Part shown: one piece after another, positions 62,285 to 64,000 of the stretch
Layout: the number at the start of each line of letters is the position of its first letter
How positions within the stretch are numbered: position 1 is the first letter of the stretch
Assembly: GCA_019192445.1 (NCBI GenBank)
Contig: JAHCMK010000003.1
Coordinates: forward strand, 496,001 to 560,000
Direction: 5' to 3'
Length of the DNA stretch: 64,000 nucleotides
Source of the DNA: Oceanococcus sp. HetDA_MAG_MS8
GTDB taxonomy: Bacteria; Pseudomonadota; Gammaproteobacteria; Nevskiales; Oceanococcaceae
Made by a program: the position numbers and the translations under genes
The notes under the pieces: model-generated
Told to the model about the DNA's origin: nothing
Databases searched by the model: none
What the model saw: only the letters and a program-made list of their open reading frames with translations

Positions 62285-63772
62285 CTATGGGCCGCCAGGG
62301 CCCCGCTGAGGACGCCGCAGTTCATCGCGTACGCTTTGCGGAGCGTTGGCCACCAAAACTTCTAGGCGGCCCTCCAGACGAGCGCGAGAGTACTCATCCC
62401 ACTCTTCCCTGACCAAGGCATTTTGCAGCTGCCGAATGGCCGCTGCCCAGTCGCCTCGAGCTCGCTGATAATTGGCCAGTTGAAACTGGGCCTCGGCTGG
62501 CTGGTCCATTTGCGCCGCGGCTTGCGACAGTAATCGAAACACCTCAGGAACTTCCGCCGTGTAGGCCTGGGATTCGAGCAGCAGCTGGCGCACATCCTCG
62601 GGGTCGCCAGCCCGCAGTCGCCATTGGGCCAGAGTCAGCGTGACGGCATGGTTGTTGGGTTGGTCTTTGTGCAGCTTGCGCAGGGATTCCGTGGCGGCCT
62701 CGCGCTGGCCCGCAGCAAATTGGGTGCGGGCTAGCTCCAGCAGGATCGTGGGTTTTTGCTCAGGAATTTTGACCGTATTCCAGGCGGAGACTGCGGCCGC
62801 CAGGGCGGCGTCGTGCTGTCCTACCGCCCTCAGAGCATTTGCTCGTCCATATTGACCCACCAAGGGATCACCCTCCCAAGAGCTGGGGAAGCGGGCTAAT
62901 TTTTCGCTGGACAGGTCGTAAGCGGCCAGTTCAGCGCGTGCCTGCATCAATCCAAATATGAGGCTGCGTTCCGCCGCGCCATCCGGTAGATCCTGCTCCC
63001 GGCTGCGTGCCTCCGCTAAGCGTGTGGTGCTGACCGGGTGTGTGCGCAGAATTTCGGGAATGCCCTCGCCGTAAAGTCTGGACTGCGCTGCAATGCGTTT
63101 AAAGAAGCCCGCCATGCCTTCCGGAGCGTAGCCGGCGGCAGAGAGCATTTGAATGCCGAGGCGATCGGCTTCGAGCTCATGTGCCCGGGTGTAATTCACT
63201 TGCTGCTGATAGGAAATACCCATTCCCAAGCCCAGCGCCGCTTGAACTAGGGCCGGATCAGCGCCCCCCGCGGCAATAGCCGCGAGTAGCAGAGCTGCGC
63301 TCGCGAGATCCCATCCCTTGGTGTTATCAATGCGCCGGGCAATGTGCCGCTGGGTGACATGGGCAATTTCGTGGGCCATCACACCGGCGAGCTCGGCCTC
63401 GGTAGTTGCTGCCCGGATCAGGCCGGTATGAATGCCGATATAACCACCAGGTACCGCAAAAGCATTGATGCTGGGGTCGTTGACCACAAAGAACCGGAAA
63501 TGCCCGCCGCGTGCGGCGGGGTTCGCCTCCACGAGTAAAGCGCCCAAGTCTGCAATGTAGCTTTGCAGCTCTTGGTCGGGAGAGAGCAAGCCGTAGCGCT
63601 TGAACTGCCTGAACACTTCAGCGCCGAGCTCCCGTTCTTCAAACAAAGGCAGGCTGCGGTCTGCAGGCTCGCCAAACTCGGGTAGGTTGAAGTCGTTGGC
63701 GTGGACAACACCGCCTAGCCCGGCACAAATGGCCAAACCGACACCAACACTACACAAGAGGGCACGTATCAT
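62285..63772 (-). CDS. bepA: BepA-like periplasmic M48 metalloprotease with TPR domain
   Basis: A 495-residue protein. A signal peptide ends near residue 25. The M48 zinc site is HEIAH at 134-138 with third ligand Glu201 in ELEAD. TPR repeats follow from about 310 to the end. BepA assists or degrades outer-membrane proteins such as LptD at the BAM complex. The ATG at 63772 is preferred to a GTG at 63823 because it gives a normal signal peptide. The divergent PerM-like gene next to it repeats the perM-bepA pairing known from E. coli. Confidence 0.92.
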   Translation of the reverse strand: MIRALLCSVGVGLAICAGLGGVVHANDFNLPEFGEPADRSLPLFEERELGAEVFRQFKRYGLLSPDQELQSYIADLGALLVEANPAARGGHFRFFVVNDPSINAFAVPGGYIGIHTGLIRAATTEAELAGVMAHEIAHVTQRHIARRIDNTKGWDLASAALLLAAIAAGGADPALVQAALGLGMGISYQQQVNYTRAHELEADRLGIQMLSAAGYAPEGMAGFFKRIAAQSRLYGEGIPEILRTHPVSTTRLAEARSREQDLPDGAAERSLIFGLMQARAELAAYDLSSEKLARFPSSWEGDPLVGQYGRANALRAVGQHDAALAAAVSAWNTVKIPEQKPTILLELARTQFAAGQREAATESLRKLHKDQPNNHAVTLTLAQWRLRAGDPEDVRQLLLESQAYTAEVPEVFRLLSQAAAQMDQPAEAQFQLANYQRARGDWAAAIRQLQNALVREEWDEYSRARLEGRLEVLVANAPQSVRDELRRPQRGPGGP

Positions 63773-63828
63773 GGGGGACAGATTCAACAACTGACGAAGA
63801 TGCGCAGTAGCACTAAGGACCACATTAC

Positions 63829-64000
63829 ATGAACATGGTTCAAGGGTGGATTAAGCGCCACCTGTCCAACCCGCAAGTCGTGAGCCTGGCCCTGCTGTTG
63901 GCGGGTGTCCTGCTTCTGATCACGTATTTTGGCGGAACCTTGGCGCCTTTGTTTTGGGCCATTGTTTTCGCCTATCTGCTCGAGGGGCCGGTCGCTGGCC
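63829..64000 (+). CDS. perM: AI-2E/PerM family transporter, N-terminal part
   Basis: The first 57 codons of a gene cut by the right edge. After a short basic start (WIKRHLSNPQ) there is a hydrophobic stretch with FGGTLAPLFWAIVFAYLLEG, the typical N-terminus of the AI-2E/PerM transporter family. The role of PerM is not established; the neighbour BepA supports the assignment. Confidence 0.8.
   Translation, partial: MNMVQGWIKRHLSNPQVVSLALLLAGVLLLITYFGGTLAPLFWAIVFAYLLEGPVAG

Overview
The window is about 60% GC and almost entirely coding. It reads as a chromosome segment of a free-living, probably aquatic gammaproteobacterium. The best evidence is the conserved block gyrA-serC ... pheA-hisC-tyrA-aroA-cmk-rpsA-ihfB-lapA-lapB followed by a divergent bepA/perM pair, plus rsmG-parA-parB and a GyrA numbered exactly like that of E. 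coli. Many beta-oxidation type genes (thiolase, SDR, acyl-CoA ligase, acyl-CoA dehydrogenase, thioesterase) and large secreted proteins fit orders such as Nevskiales or Salinisphaerales, but the sequence does not settle the taxon. I see no tRNA, rRNA, CRISPR array, prophage or complete insertion sequence.

Left part (1-15.7 kb): a truncated winged-helix regulator, a small secreted protein and a lone GspF-like membrane protein. Next come an SDR/thiolase pair for acyl-CoA degradation, endonuclease III (nth), an HSL-type esterase, an ABC-2 exporter and a PLP aminotransferase. A lipoprotein of unknown function, a secreted subtilisin-like protease, a PduO-type adenosyltransferase/HIT/methyltransferase operon and alanine dehydrogenase follow.

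Middle part (15.9-46.7 kb): the first of three paralogous roughly 1000-residue secreted Asp-box (sortilin-like) beta-propeller proteins, a LysM lytic transglycosylase (mltD) and a patatin phospholipase. Then come an acyl-CoA ligase, a translationally coupled rsmG-parA-parB run with a glycosyltransferase behind it, a YhhN-family membrane protein, glutathione peroxidase and several membrane or exported proteins of unknown role. After these are an acyl-CoA dehydrogenase, a Tat-exported PhoX-like protein, an exported amidohydrolase and isochorismatase-like hydrolase with a divergent LysR regulator, and the other two propeller paralogues in tandem. The protease and all three propeller proteins end in a Gly-rich/hydrophobic/Arg tail resembling a GlyGly-CTERM sorting signal.

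Right part (46.9-64 kb): gyrA-serC, then a roughly 600 bp non-coding block holding two diverged copies (and a third partial one) of a short element with terminal inverted repeats built on a 10 bp period. A thioesterase follows, then a tightly coupled serine/aromatic amino acid run serA-pheA-hisC-tyrA-aroA-cmk, then rpsA, ihfB and the LPS-control pair lapA-lapB. BepA-like and PerM-like genes close the window. Where homologues or ribosome binding sites favour an internal start over the longest reading frame, the internal start is used and explained.
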